From assembly GCF_020740795.1 (NCBI RefSeq), contig NC_067285.1:20356241-20420240 (forward strand): 64,000 bases of DNA, in the 5' to 3' direction. Made by a program: the position numbers and the translations under genes. Shown here piece after piece: positions 13,961-25,329 of this stretch (position 1 is its first letter; each line of letters opens with the position of its first letter). The notes under the pieces were generated by a model. That model worked only from the letters and a program-made list of their open reading frames with translations. It searched no databases and was not told the origin of the DNA. This DNA comes from Apus apus (lineage: Eukaryota; Chordata; Aves; Apodiformes; Apodidae).

Positions 13961-16644
13961 ACTGGTTTTACCAAGCATTTCCTTGATACCCATGAATGTT
14001 CTCAGACAACTGTAACTTTTGTTCACTGCTGCTCAAAATGAATTTGTCTCCTAACCCTAATTTTTCAAACTCATTTTCCCTCTTCTTCTGTGTGCCAGCC
14101 AAATCTAAAAAGCAGAACCCTCCAAGAGCAGGGCATCAAAAGAAGAAAAGAAACTGAATGCACATCCAGGGAATGTTATCCAGACATCAGAAATAACAGC
14201 CATCAGAATCCAAAAGACACAAATTGCCTGGAGCTCTTGAGGGAACTCCTGAAGACAGCATCCTTGTTTATTTATTTATTATTACAGGTTTTACTCAAGC
14301 ATAATTTTATGGTATATAATTTAATCAGGATGCTCTGCAGGCAGGTATCTTATCCCAGCTGAGTATGTTTCCCTTTTTCAGTCTGCCTGAGATGAAGTGG
14401 TTGGATATGTTAATGAAAAGCTACATAATTTCATAAGGGTGCAGTTTTTTAATACAGTTTTTAATAGCAGATCTCAAAGTTTTAAGAAAAGAAAGGTCAA
14501 ATGTTGCTTGCCTTACTTTGTCCATCTGCAAAATGAGGATACTATCTAAAGACAGAGGGAGGCGAGGATTAGAACCCAAGTGTCCTGAGCTCTTTCCAGT
14601 ATAGAAATAGTTAGATTTTTTCCATTGCATCCAAACAAAAGAAATACATCTGACCAAAAGAAATCAGAGATAGCAGTAAGACAGAGTGCTTAAACCATGT
14701 TCTGATCCTCTCCGTTTTATAGTTCTGCCAACTACAGAAGTCACGTATTTATTATGTAAATACAGAGGCATGTCCAAGTATAGCTAGATATGTAGCATAA
14801 TTTTACACTTCTCAAAATTCCTCAAAATTAGGGAAAGCCTTCACTCAAGAATTCTGGCTGAGTTAGCTGCTACAAAAAATAGAAGATAAAAAATTACTTT
14901 CACATATGAATGCAACAGAACAGATCCTGTCAGATTTTATTGATAATATACATGACAAACTAACAAGCTCCTAATAAATTAAATTCAAAACAATTTGGCC
15001 TTGGCCTGGCAAACTGTCCAAGCTCTACATGGGCACATGGCTGAGAAATATTCAAGAGTCAGGAAGTTTTTCTTGGTAGGAGAGCCTGCATTCACAGACA
15101 AAATGCAAAAAAATCACAACAATATTAATGCTGCAAATGTCTATTGCTTCAGAACAACACAACATCATTTGTAGCAGACTGTTGTCCAAGGCTGGCCCTG
15201 TATCACACTTGCCAAAAAAAGTGTGTTGTGACAGTCACACACAATGACTAAGAGCCAGTCTGTTACTGAACTCTCCCTAGCTACACCTACCAGAAGCTCA
15301 GAAAAGCTGTCCAATATCGAGCACACAACACTTACAAGATCTGCACCCAGGACACCATGTCCACATACGAAGCAGTCTAAAAGCTCCTCCTAGCTGTGAG
15401 ATCATCTGACATTGGCAGCTGGGAAGTTATTTTGCTATGGCAATCACCAGGTTTAGAACTCCTTTTTCCACTGGCTTAAGTACATCACCATCCTATTTAA
15501 CTGCCTCAAGGGCCTTCTGCAGAACAAAAGCCTCTTCGGGGCTCTGCAGTATCATCTTCTTACTGCACCTCTGCAGTTGAACAAGTCAAAGTAGCAGCTC
15601 CAGATAGATTTATAGACTATATGTAGACTACCTTTTCTTAACATGTTGTCAAAAGAGACTGAAAAAACCCCTTTGTTCCCCGATAATTTTGCTTTTTAAC
15701 ATCCTGAAAAATGCTCCTAAGTAACCCACTTCCAACTGTAGGATGAGTCAAGGAACACAAATTCCTGACTTCTTTTTCTGGCTCTGCCAAACTCATCTGA
15801 GACTTTTGGAAATACATGTCAACTTTCTGGGGTCCAGCCTACTGTATATAAAATTATAAGACACAAATGTAAAACACAGTTAATTCCCTGACAGAAAGGT
15901 GACAAATTATTCACTTACTTATTATTCAAACAACTCACTATTTATTTTCAGATAAATTGCTCATTTCTCTGTCACCAAAAAAAAATAATCAAAAATCAAA
16001 AGGCTTTATACCTGTGGACACTAGAAAGCTACGAAAGTCACATGTGGTACAGGAATTAAACAGGTTAATTTGTCCCAGACAACCTCAGAATTTTCTGTTA
16101 TTTGAATACAAGACCTTTGTAATGGTGATAAGATGTACATGTAACAGTAAATAAGAGGAGGCAAAGAATGAAAAAGAGAACCAAGGAAATATTCACACAG
16201 CTTTCCTGTTACCAAGGAAGAGTTAAAGACAAAAAGGTTCAAACAAACCTCATTGTCATTTCGAGATGCAGATTAATTTACCCATAAGACTCTGAAATTG
16301 AGTCTGAGATTTCCTAGGAGCAACAGAAAGAAACATCTTTTGAATTTCAAATTGAGCACATTTGTAATCAACTGCGCAAGAAATACAAGGGTACGCAACA
16401 GCATTTTCAGAGTTCAATGACGTGTCCCGTTGTCTGCCTTCTGTAACACACCCAGCAGAGGGCTCTAGGACTCCAGGCTTGCTTGTTTTTTTCCGGAAAA
16501 GTAGAACTTCGACGTTCCTACAAAACTGGAACCGAGAGAGCTGGAACTGAGCAGAAAATCTGCTAGAGGTGAGAACTTTCGAAGGGGTTACAGAAGTTCT
16601 TTACATTTCTGTTAGGCTTTGGGATTGAGTACTCATCGCTGTTG

Positions 16645-16684
16645 CAAACAAACAAACAAACAAACAAACAAACATTTTTTTTTT
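16645..16684. repeat. (AAAC)n microsatellite with adjoining T run
   Basis: About seven CAAA units run directly into a stretch of ten T residues. The A-rich/T-rich junction could be the relic of a retroposed tail, but no retroposon body was recognised beside it. Confidence 0.9.
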
Positions 16685-17219
16685 AAAGGGTCTCTGTAGA
16701 GGACTGGAGGCAAATCACATTAAAATGCAGTTTGGTTTAGGAAGAATAAAAGCAGTAGACAAAAATTACAGCTACGCCCTGATATTCTAGGCTTTGCAAC
16801 AAGGAAGAGAAAATATTTTGAACAATCTCAAGGACACATATGAACATGTGATAGGAGAAACTAAAAAAAATTTGGAAATAAAGCCAGAATATATATATAT
16901 ATAAAAATCTCAGTAATGAGCTCCTTTCTGCAGATGAAGCCCCATCACTGCAGCCTTCCAAAGCTAGAGTAGAAAAAAATTGCAGAATACTCATTGTAGA
17001 GAACATGCCTGCATTAACCAGGGGGCAAAAGCAGGAGGAAAAGACAGTTTTTTCTTTTTCTAATTTAAAGTAAAATATAAAAAAGAAGCATATGTAACAG
17101 TTAAAATTACTTACATACAAATATAATTGAACCCCCATATTAAAATACCACAGAACAAACGTATTTCAAGTACATTATACAACAAGGAGTTAAGAATAAT
17201 AAGCTGGAGAAGGAACGAT

Positions 17220-17400
17220 TTTCCTCTGGCTTGATTCAACACACTTGCATTATTAATCACGTTTGTGAAAGAATATGAAACCCATCAAATAATTAGATGT
17301 CGTGCTAACCTCCCTGGTTTGCAGCAGCCTGTAACTGACAGGTAGAAGGGTTCTGCAAAAACAATTTCCTGCCCTGTTGCTCCCTCACGCCTGGACCCTC
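17220..17400. promoter_or_regulatory. Candidate conserved noncoding element D
   Basis: Within 100 bases it has GCATTATTAATCACG, CCATCAAATAATTAGATG and AACTGACAGGTAG (TGACAG is a MEIS/TALE-type core), followed by AAACAATTTCC (SOX-like ACAAT). No recognised coding frame. Homeodomain plus TALE clustering is typical of developmental enhancers; conservation was not tested. Confidence 0.3.
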
Positions 17401-18840
17401 AGCAAAGGGTGTGTTTTGTATGTTTGTACAGGGAATCCCTGTGGAGCTTTTGTTGAGCTTCAGGTCAAAACCCTCTGAACTTAAACTGGGAAGCTATTAT
17501 TAGATGCCATATTTCTCCCCATATCTATTACCAGTACTACAATAGTGGCCATCTTCCATTTGTGTAAATGAAAAATAAAATTAAAAAAAAGAGGAACAAC
17601 CCTCTTAGATAATTTTGGATTAGAGTGAGGGAGGAAGGTGAAATATCAAATTGCAGCAAAGTATACTAGAAGAGAGAAGTCTAAGTAGTTATAGGAGAAT
17701 TTCAGTGGCATTTTAACTTCCTTAGATTTTCTCAGACCTCTGCTTTGAACCGTGATGTGGTTTTTTCCTCCCTTCATTGCCCTCAGGACAGACTGCCCTA
17801 AACATCAGTCAGGGTGAGGTTCAACTGCAAAGTATTCGTAGTAGGAAAAATAAACAGAGGTCCTGTCTGTTGTTCTGAAACCTACGATTTACCAGTCATA
17901 GGATTTGTAAGGATTTACAGTTTTTCTGAACTGATGGCATCCAGGTTTCCAAGCAAGTCAGGGAAACTACATAGCAGACTGAGGCAAAACAAGTAAGTCC
18001 TTAAACTCTGCTGATGAATAGGGTGCTATGAACCACCTATGGAAAAAGCTGGTAAGAGTCAGTTCAGTCAAAAATTGACCAGGGAAGTTAGGTCAGACAA
18101 GGTAACTGCAATTGTTTCTCTTAGCTTTAAAGGTTGTTAATTTCTGGGGGCTTCACATGTGCTGCTTCATTTTCTTACAAAATTCCCCTTTCACTTCACT
18201 GTGATGGAATCCAATATCCACAGTGTACCTGCCCCAGAAGCTGCTGCATTGTCAGCATGTCCTTTATGCAGTGGGGTCACACAAGTTGAAACTTATCTTA
18301 GACATCAGAGGCTTAGTGGGGGATTTTCAAAATATTTCCTATAAGTAAAGCCACAGATCAGAGGACAGATAATGCAGCATAGCTGATTTGTTTCAGTTAA
18401 TGTATTGGTAAGTGCAGCAAAATAGTCACAAGCAGAATTCAAAGACAGCGATCACTCCTACAATTAAGTATGTTCATGTGTCAAGGGAGGAATGTATATA
18501 CATTTAAATGGAAATAAAAAAGGGAAAAAGGCTCCACTCCTAATGACACCAGCGTGAGTGGGGGGTGATGCTGCTTACCCAGCCGGTGTTACTCTGGATT
18601 TTTCCTGGTACTGCCAAAGGCAGCATCAGGGTCATTTGTCTGGAATGTAGCAACACACTACTGAAGCGCGTGAGTCAGTGACGCTGCCTCGCTGCTTTGG
18701 GACTTTATGAAGAAGCACCTGGCGTGCCAGAAATACTTCTCCAAAGCTGCTCCAGGAAGTAAAGTAGTTCAGAAACTAGTAAATCCACGAGCTGCTCACC
18801 TGGCCGGGGAAGGGGGCAGCAGCAAGCGGGCCAAAAGCCG

Positions 18841-18892
18841 CAGCACTGTCCCGCAGCACTGTCCCGCAGCACTGTCCCGCAGCACTGCAACC
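18841..18892. repeat. 13-bp tandem repeat in CpG island
   Basis: Three exact copies of CAGCACTGTCCCG (18841, 18854, 18867) and a fourth divergent copy from 18880. It lies at the left edge of the CpG island, about 40 bases from the minus-strand donor-like site. Confidence 0.95.
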
Positions 18893-19345
18893 GCGCCCGG
18901 GGCCCGAGGGACACCCCGCGGCGCAGCAGCCCCGCCAACCGCCAGAGTGAAGGAACAGACGGCGGCTTAAGCGCGGGGCGGAGCAGGGAGACGTGCCACA
19001 GGAGGGAGCTGAGGCAGGAGGCCCCGCAGCTCCCGCAGCTCCCGCAGCGCGGGGCACAGCCCCGGCACGCGCTTCCCGCGCAACAGCTTCGGCTGCGGGA
19101 GGCGCCGCAACCAGCAGGGCCGGCTTCCCCGAGCGCGGGGAAGATGCGATGTTTTCCGTCAGGGAGCACGTCGGGTACGCTTGGCGGGGAGGACGATTCG
19201 CTCAAGGTGGCCAGGCAGGCGCCGCCGCCTCCCGGGCCTCACACGGACACTCCTGCCCCGGCAGGGCCGGGTGCGCCGGCGGCTGCGCCCCCCGCCATGT
19301 TTCCCTTCCGCTGCCCTCCCTCCCTCCCTCCCGCTCGCTGCGGGG

Positions 19346-19365
19346 CCCGGCCCGGCCCGGCCCGG
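19346..19365. repeat. (CCCGG)4 array
   Basis: Four tandem CCCGG pentamers in the CpG island. They are related to the second pentamer array about 280 bases downstream. Confidence 0.9.
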
Positions 19366-19609
19366 CGCGGCCTCCCGCACCTCCCGCCACCGCCAAGATG
19401 GCGGCACCGGCGCCGGGCCCGCCCGCGCGCGCCGCTCCGCCCTCCCGCGCGCCCCTCGGTGCCCGGCGGCGCGCGCGGCCACGTGACGCTTTCAACCGCG
19501 CCGCGCGGGACCTGCGCCGCGAGGGAGCGGGGCCGCCGCCCGGGCGCGCGGGCGATCAGGTGACCCCTGGCCCGCGGCGGCGCGTGCCCGGCGCCTCCCT
19601 CGGCCCGGC

Positions 19610-19665
19610 GGGGGGGGGGGGGCAGCGGGACCCCGGGACCCCGGCCCGGCCCGGCCCGGCCCGGC
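19610..19665. repeat. G13 homopolymer and (CCGGC)5 array
   Basis: A run of thirteen G residues (19610-19622) is followed by five tandem CCGGC units (19641-19665). If the donor at 19560 is used, this lies in CUEDC2 intron 1. Such tracts are prone to length change and to sequencing error. Confidence 0.9.
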
Positions 19666-22469
19666 CCTGGCGCGGCGTGTGTGGCTGAGCCCCGGGGCCC
19701 GCGCCGCGGGGAGAGGGGCCGGGAGGCGAGGAGGGGCTGCCCGCCTGCGGGCCGGGCCGGGCGGCAGCGCCGCCGGGGGGCAGGGCGGGGGCCGGGCTGC
19801 CCCGCGGCGCCGCCGGGGCTGCTTCGGGCCGGGCTGTCTCGGGCGCTCGGCGGCGCGGCCCGTGCTGCGGGGCGGGTCTCGTCCTGCCGTGGGGGCACAG
19901 CTGCAGGGGGAATAAATCGCGTCCCCACCTTGCTCCGCCCGTAGCTCGGTGCCACCCGCGCTGCACTGCAGCCCGCGGGCTGGGGCTGCTCCGGCCCCGG
20001 CAGCAGCAGGAGCAGCAGGGACACCCGCTGCTCACCCTCCCGTCTGCCCTCTCGAAGCCGCAAGAGGCCTGTTCTGTTCAGGGGCGCTGCTGGGGCACCC
20101 CGGTGGTGTTCAGAGAGCACGGGAGGCCCTGCTACAGAAATTGTTAATGTTGAAAAACAGCCCAGTGTGGCAGTGGATTTGAAGGCTGACAAGCACACTG
20201 CTCTCACGTCCCAGTTAGGCTTAGACACCTGACATTTTATTCCAAAGGATGCAGCTGTACCCTTGGCAACAGGGGAGGCACCACCAGGACATAAAGCATA
20301 AAGACACCAGTATGCAGAACGACTCTTGTGATCCCTGTCCACCTAATGCGGCTTTCCCTCCCCATAAAGGGCTTCCTCATTCTTGGCTTGGGCCAAGCAG
20401 CCACAGCATGGACTGCCGGCTCTCCTGCAGGCACTGAAGTGGCTCGGAAGCACCGCCCATGAGCCGAGGCACCAGCTCAGGTAAGGGCCCCAGCCCACAC
20501 GGCACCAGCAAGTGCTGCTGTCCAGCACAGCTCTTCAGGGGGAGGAAAAAGTCTGGCCACTGAGGTTACTATCTTGTATTACCGTCATTTAGCGGGACAA
20601 AGTTACTAACAAAAGCCTAGAGATGACCTCCAGAATTAGCTGCTCCATCGTTTTTCTAGGGATGGAGGTGTCGTTGCCTGGATCATCCTTCTTGCCCCTT
20701 TTGAAGACGAGGTCCTTTCAGGGACTTCTTCAACAACCAAGCAAAAAAAATGGAAGCACTGACATTACATCTGTAAGGTATTACTCAGCCTGGAAAGTTT
20801 ATTTTAAGCTAGAAAAGTTTCAGGAGGTAAAGTAGTTCAGTGGAATACAGCCCCAGCTCACTCTGTCCTGCAGGTCTGGCTTTTAAGAGAGCACTGAGGC
20901 TGTATGTCACAGGCTGCACCGAGAGCTCCTTATATCCCAGGGACACACACATAGAGCTGCATGAGATGTGCCCAGAGCTTTCTCATAACAAGCTTTCAGA
21001 GCACTGTGAACCATTCCTGTCCCATTACTTACTTAAAAACAATTACTGAAACTTAGTTCAAGGAACCTCAAGGTGTTTTAGTCAATCCATCAGTCAGATC
21101 ATATTTACCTAAACTGTATGTAGCCTGTCCTGAGGAATGTCTGAGGTGTACAACACCCACCTCCCTCCACTTGCAGAAACCTCAACTCACTGGTAGTCAA
21201 ATTTATGATCTTATGAGTTTCCAAGGGTTGAAGGTCTCTTGTTCTGACACTGCAAAACTGTGAAGCCGTAGCTGAGGACAGAGCAGTAAGAATACCATTT
21301 ATTGACCATATGTTTAAAAAAACTAGATTCTGTGCAACATGTTAAGCAGAGCTCACATTATAATGACAAGAAATGGCAGAAGAACTTGCATAGATAAAGT
21401 TTGAATCGGCTGACAACTGCCAAAGTGATCTTAAAGTCCACACTGCGATTATGGCTGGAAGTTTAAAACGATGGTAACACCTTTTCAGTAAAAGTGAGCT
21501 CTCAGGAGAGTGATTTCTTCTGTCTTGGGTTTTAGATTGTTCCATGCATTATAAATCACTCCTCCACAAGACTGTGCACATAGGATTAAGCCCTTTGAGT
21601 AAATCTCCCTCTTAACTACTGCAGGTAAGCATTAGAAAAAATGTGGCATTTGCAGGTAAAATGTAGAAGGTGTTTTGGTGTCTACAGTTGGATGGGTGGG
21701 GAGGAATATGCAGCAAGATAAATTTATTCCTTGACTAATCAATTTATAAATGTTTGTATGTAGGTTTTTAATCAGCTCCCTCTACTTCAAGAAAATACCC
21801 ACCGAATCTGACAGGCCGGAGGACCTTCAGGACTTGCCCTTCACAAACCTCATTAAGTCAGGACTGTTGTGCACTACAGATCCCCCAGATGTTAAGTTTT
21901 GTAAGGACTGTTTACCTGGGAATAAAAATCTCTCTCCCATGGCAATAAATAATCAAATGCAAGTGCATTTGTCTCTCTTGGTGCTTCTGGTTTTATAGTA
22001 ACAAAGATGGGTTCTTCAGGCAAAAGGGCGATGGCTGACTCTTTGAAGAAATGCTTGATCACCTAGCTGCTTTCTCTCCCTCAGTGTAAGACTGTGATTT
22101 TGTCATGTAAAAGGTTTCCTTTCTCAAAGTCAGGCTAAAGGTGGCAGCTTGCCTTCTCTGGTTGTAAACCTTAAATCCGAGTGTGCTGGTGGATGGATTT
22201 GTCTGAGATGCCAGAGAGAATTTATACCCAGTGGTTAAAACCTGCTGCCTTCTTTCCTCTCAGAGACAAGAAAATAGCTTTTGTTCAGGTACAGCATGGT
22301 AACTCTACAGCAAAATACCTGAATATTTTCAGACACTTCATACCAGCATTTCTTGTGTTGTCAGAGGTCAAGACCAGTTAGTGGCTGGCCGTAGCTATGG
22401 TACTTCTGTCGCTGAATTTTTTTTGCTGTGTTTTTCTTGTCTCAGCCTGACACTTGCCTGCAAATGCCT

Positions 22470-22645
22470 TTGATTAAGGAGATGAGTGATTTTGCCTGTT
22501 CTATTGATCAGAATAAATTACCAGCAGCTAATTTATGGGCCTCACAAAGGTGCCTTTTACATGGTGAATTGTGCTGTGTTGTTCAGGTAATTGGGTTGGC
22601 AGGAAATGTTATTGGTTTTTATACAGTTATCTCTTATAGAATATT
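22470..22645. promoter_or_regulatory. Candidate conserved noncoding element E (CUEDC2 intron 1)
   Basis: A compact block with TTGATTAAGG, CTATTGATCAG, AGAATAAATTACC, GCAGCTAATTTATGG, CACAAAGGTGCC and CAGGTAATTGGG. These are homeodomain, TCF-like and E-box/ZEB-like cores within about 130 bases. An open frame crosses it but has no protein family resemblance. Confidence 0.32.
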
Positions 22646-25255
22646 GGCCTTTTTCATGAAAATGGACAAAATCTTTTACACTTCCAGTTCCCAGGATGTC
22701 ATGAAGACTCTGAGTAAGAAGGAAATAAGCATTCCTCTTGATAGCAGTGACTGTAGTAAGAGCATACTGACTACTCTATGTTCATCTCCCATCCCTGATT
22801 TCTGTAAAAAAGATAATTACTTTGCTCGCAATCGCGAGTTCAGGGTTCTTGGTGGTTGCCAGCATTTGCAGATTCTGCTTAAAATGGAGGGAAAACGTGC
22901 TGCTTAGGACATTATTCATGCCAACAGTGAGATTCAGAATCTTGTAATTGCCATTTTGATGTCTGAGAAGGTAAAAAGGCTGCCTACCAAAAGGGTGAAT
23001 TGAAAAAATCTAGGTATGTTTTAAAGGTGACAAAGATAAACTTGGTTCTCTTACACCCCTAGAGAACACACAAAACACACAGAAACAACAAATGGGCAGC
23101 AGGAAGGTGTTTTTACATGAGGTTGTTTTTGCAGCCAGCTTCCATGTTTGCAGGCCATGACATCTGCAAAAGTGAGAACAATGCAAATCGAGGATCCTTG
23201 TGAGGCTGGAAAATAAAAGCAGCTCAGGAGCTCACTTTGGTGTTTGCGTGAAGAGCTCCTTCCTGAAAAAGCTTGGACTCCTGTTCTCCTCTAATGCTGT
23301 GAAATGGGAATTTTCTAATTGGAATTACAAGAGGCAAGGAGGTTTTTTAGCTTAAAGATCAAGCAGAAAGATCAAACAAATAGTCCTTTATGATGGTGCC
23401 TTCCTCTGGCTGTTTCTGCACGTGCTGTGTTTGAGTATGTGTGTTGGTCATACCGTGGTACGGCATTTTTAACTTGTTCATTTCCCCCAGTGAGAGGCAC
23501 GTGTAAAGAAGAGGTCAGTGGAAGGGTTGTTACTAATAGTAGCTTCAGGAAAGTTCAGGTGGTCAGATGGCTTTTATGTGTAGGTTTGAACACAGTGAAA
23601 ATAGGGGCAGTTCTTCTATAAGAGTATGTCTCACTGTTCATGTCCTGCTGCTGTGAGGTTCTTTCCATATTTGTCTCCCTACTGCCCCAAGGGAATGTCA
23701 CGGACACAGGGATTCAATAAGAGGTGGTCCTTCAGATTGAAAAACCTGTGTTTGTTCAAAGCCCTGAAAAGCAGAAGATCAAAGATTAGGAATATTTGAT
23801 GAGGAATCACCAGAGGGGGATGCCATATACCCAGCAGAAACTTTTGCATAAGCCTATGTCACAGCTTTCTCCCTTGATATTGAGTCAAATCCCTAGAGCC
23901 TCAACATAATCACAATCAGAGGCAGGTCTGGCTGGCTTGAGTGTGCTTCTTTGGCCAGCCACAAGCAGATGAAGGAGTCTATGTGTGCTCTTGGCACCTG
24001 CAATGGCGGCCAAGTGCTTTGCAGAGCTTAATGGGTCCCAATACTGCAGATGGACCTGCCAACAGACTGCTGGGCTTTGGTTCTCACTCAGGGCTGAATG
24101 CTGTGAGGTGATTTTGTTTATAGCCTGCTAGCTTTGGAAGTCTCATCTTGGGAAATGCCAAGCTTTTTGGATTCCCATGGGAAGATGAGAATTGTCTCTT
24201 TGCAATGCACATGACTGCTCCATGAGTTCTGTGTTAAACAGACCTGGTCAGGTCCTGGTGTGGTTGGAATGAGGGAGCTGCACTGGTGGGATGATAACGA
24301 CCACATCAGTTTCTCTGTATGTAAGGCTGGTCTCCCTCCTCAGAAGAACTCGGTGCTTACACCAGGAGTTTGTCCACCCAGCAGCTTTGTAGACCCCAGA
24401 GAGATGGAATGGTTAAGGAACAGCTTTTCTCTTCCTCATTCAGTCCAGGCCCAGTACTGATGGCTGATGGAGGACTGTGGGCCGTCTCCCTGTCCCATTG
24501 CTTCTGTAGGAGCTCTGTGATTTTTAGAACTCCCCTGAGTTTTGGGTTATCAAGCACCCCTTGTTGCAGCTGCATAAACTGCAGAATGGCCCATTTACCA
24601 AGCACAACAACAGGCTCCTGTTTGGGCAGGATTCCACTGGCAGTCCATGACTGACCTGGAGACCTTTGATATTTTGGCTGGCGGACTAGTTGTCTGTGCC
24701 CTGCTTGGTATTTCTCTGTAAAATATGCTCTAGGTTGTCCTTTCTTTAGGAGACATTACCCTTCCTCCCACTCATTCCTGAATCCCTGCCAATGCTCTTA
24801 GCTGTGAGGTCCACCCCTTTCTGCACCAAGTGTGCAGACCCACTACTGCTGTTTCCACCGGACAGCACAGTATTCCAGCCCAGGAGGAGTCTCCGAGGTC
24901 CTGCAGCTGGACACGTCTACATTTCCAGATTTGCTTCTTGAAGTGAACACTTTAAAAGTACAGTACAGCTGCATAGTGCCAGCATCAACATGAGCAGGAG
25001 AGGCCCCGGGCTGCTTTGGGCTGTTATTTGCAGTGGACCCTTATACTGCTGCTTTTTGTGGATATCTTTGCCTGCTGTTACCCAGGGATGGCAAGACACA
25101 TTGGAGGAGTTTTAATTGTTCTGGTGGGAAGAGGACACTTGGCTATACCGTGCCTGCCTCCTGATCTTGTTGATATTTTGATCTACTTCTTGCCTTTGAA
25201 ATTACATGGAGGTTTTTTTTTTCCTCCTCTTTTTTAGAGAAAAAGGTTTAGAGAT

Positions 25256-25329
25256 ATGGAGCTTGAAAGAATAATTCAAGACACACTGACGCACTTCATC
25301 CAGTCCCACATCCCTGCAGCAGACCTCAG
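25256..25329 (+). CDS. CUEDC2: CUEDC2 coding exon 1
   Basis: The acceptor is TTTTTAG at 25231-25237, the start codon is at 25256, and the donor is CTCAG then GTATGT. It encodes [14 protein letters not shown] and the following ten residues, the conserved amphipathic N-terminus, and ends in phase 2. Confidence 0.93.

Larger units (their letters stand above)
1..18600. other. AT-rich region without recognised genes
   Basis: I examined the open frames on both strands and recognise no protein. The longest frames are short, low-complexity or unlike any family I know. The region holds homopolymer runs, an AC/GT-rich stretch, a TA repeat, an AAAC repeat and several motif-rich blocks listed separately. 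It may be intergenic DNA or a long first intron of a minus-strand transcript starting in the CpG island to its right; the sequence does not decide. From human synteny MFSD13A would be expected beyond CUEDC2, but none of its exons was recognised here. Short GC-poor exons could have been missed. Confidence 0.6.
18790..19910. promoter_or_regulatory. CpG-island promoter, probably of CUEDC2 and perhaps bidirectional
   Basis: GC content and CpG density jump abruptly here out of AT-rich flanks. It contains a YY1-type element (AAGATGGCGGC, 19395-19405), an E-box CACGTGAC (19480-19487), CCGG pentamer arrays and a G13 run. A plus-strand donor-like site (ATCAG then GTGACC at 19560) could end a noncoding CUEDC2 first exon. 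A minus-strand donor-like site (CCAG then GTGAGC, exon edge 18800) could end the first exon of a divergent transcript. The nearest recognised gene is CUEDC2, whose first coding exon begins with a splice acceptor and so needs an upstream exon. Long open frames in the island are an effect of GC content. Confidence 0.65.
19560..25237 (+). other. CUEDC2: Probable first intron of CUEDC2
   Basis: No further protein-coding exon was recognised between the CpG island and the first coding exon of CUEDC2. A second strong donor-like site (CTCAG then GTAAGG, exon edge 20480) could mark an alternative noncoding exon. A 159-codon open frame at 22428-22907 overlaps a motif-rich block and resembles no known protein. 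The intron would end in a long pyrimidine tract and TTTTTAG at 25237. The intron assignment depends on the unproven exon 1. Confidence 0.45.

Noticed and set aside
16737-17138. 133-codon minus-strand frame rich in Phe and Tyr
   Set aside because: The hydrophobic look comes from translating A/T-rich and TA-repeat DNA. It is not a recognisable membrane protein.
18705-20342. Several overlapping open frames of 100-367 codons on both strands of the CpG island
   Set aside because: They are rich in Arg, Ala, Pro and Gly, overlap in all frames and resemble no protein. High GC removes stop codons, so such frames are expected by composition.
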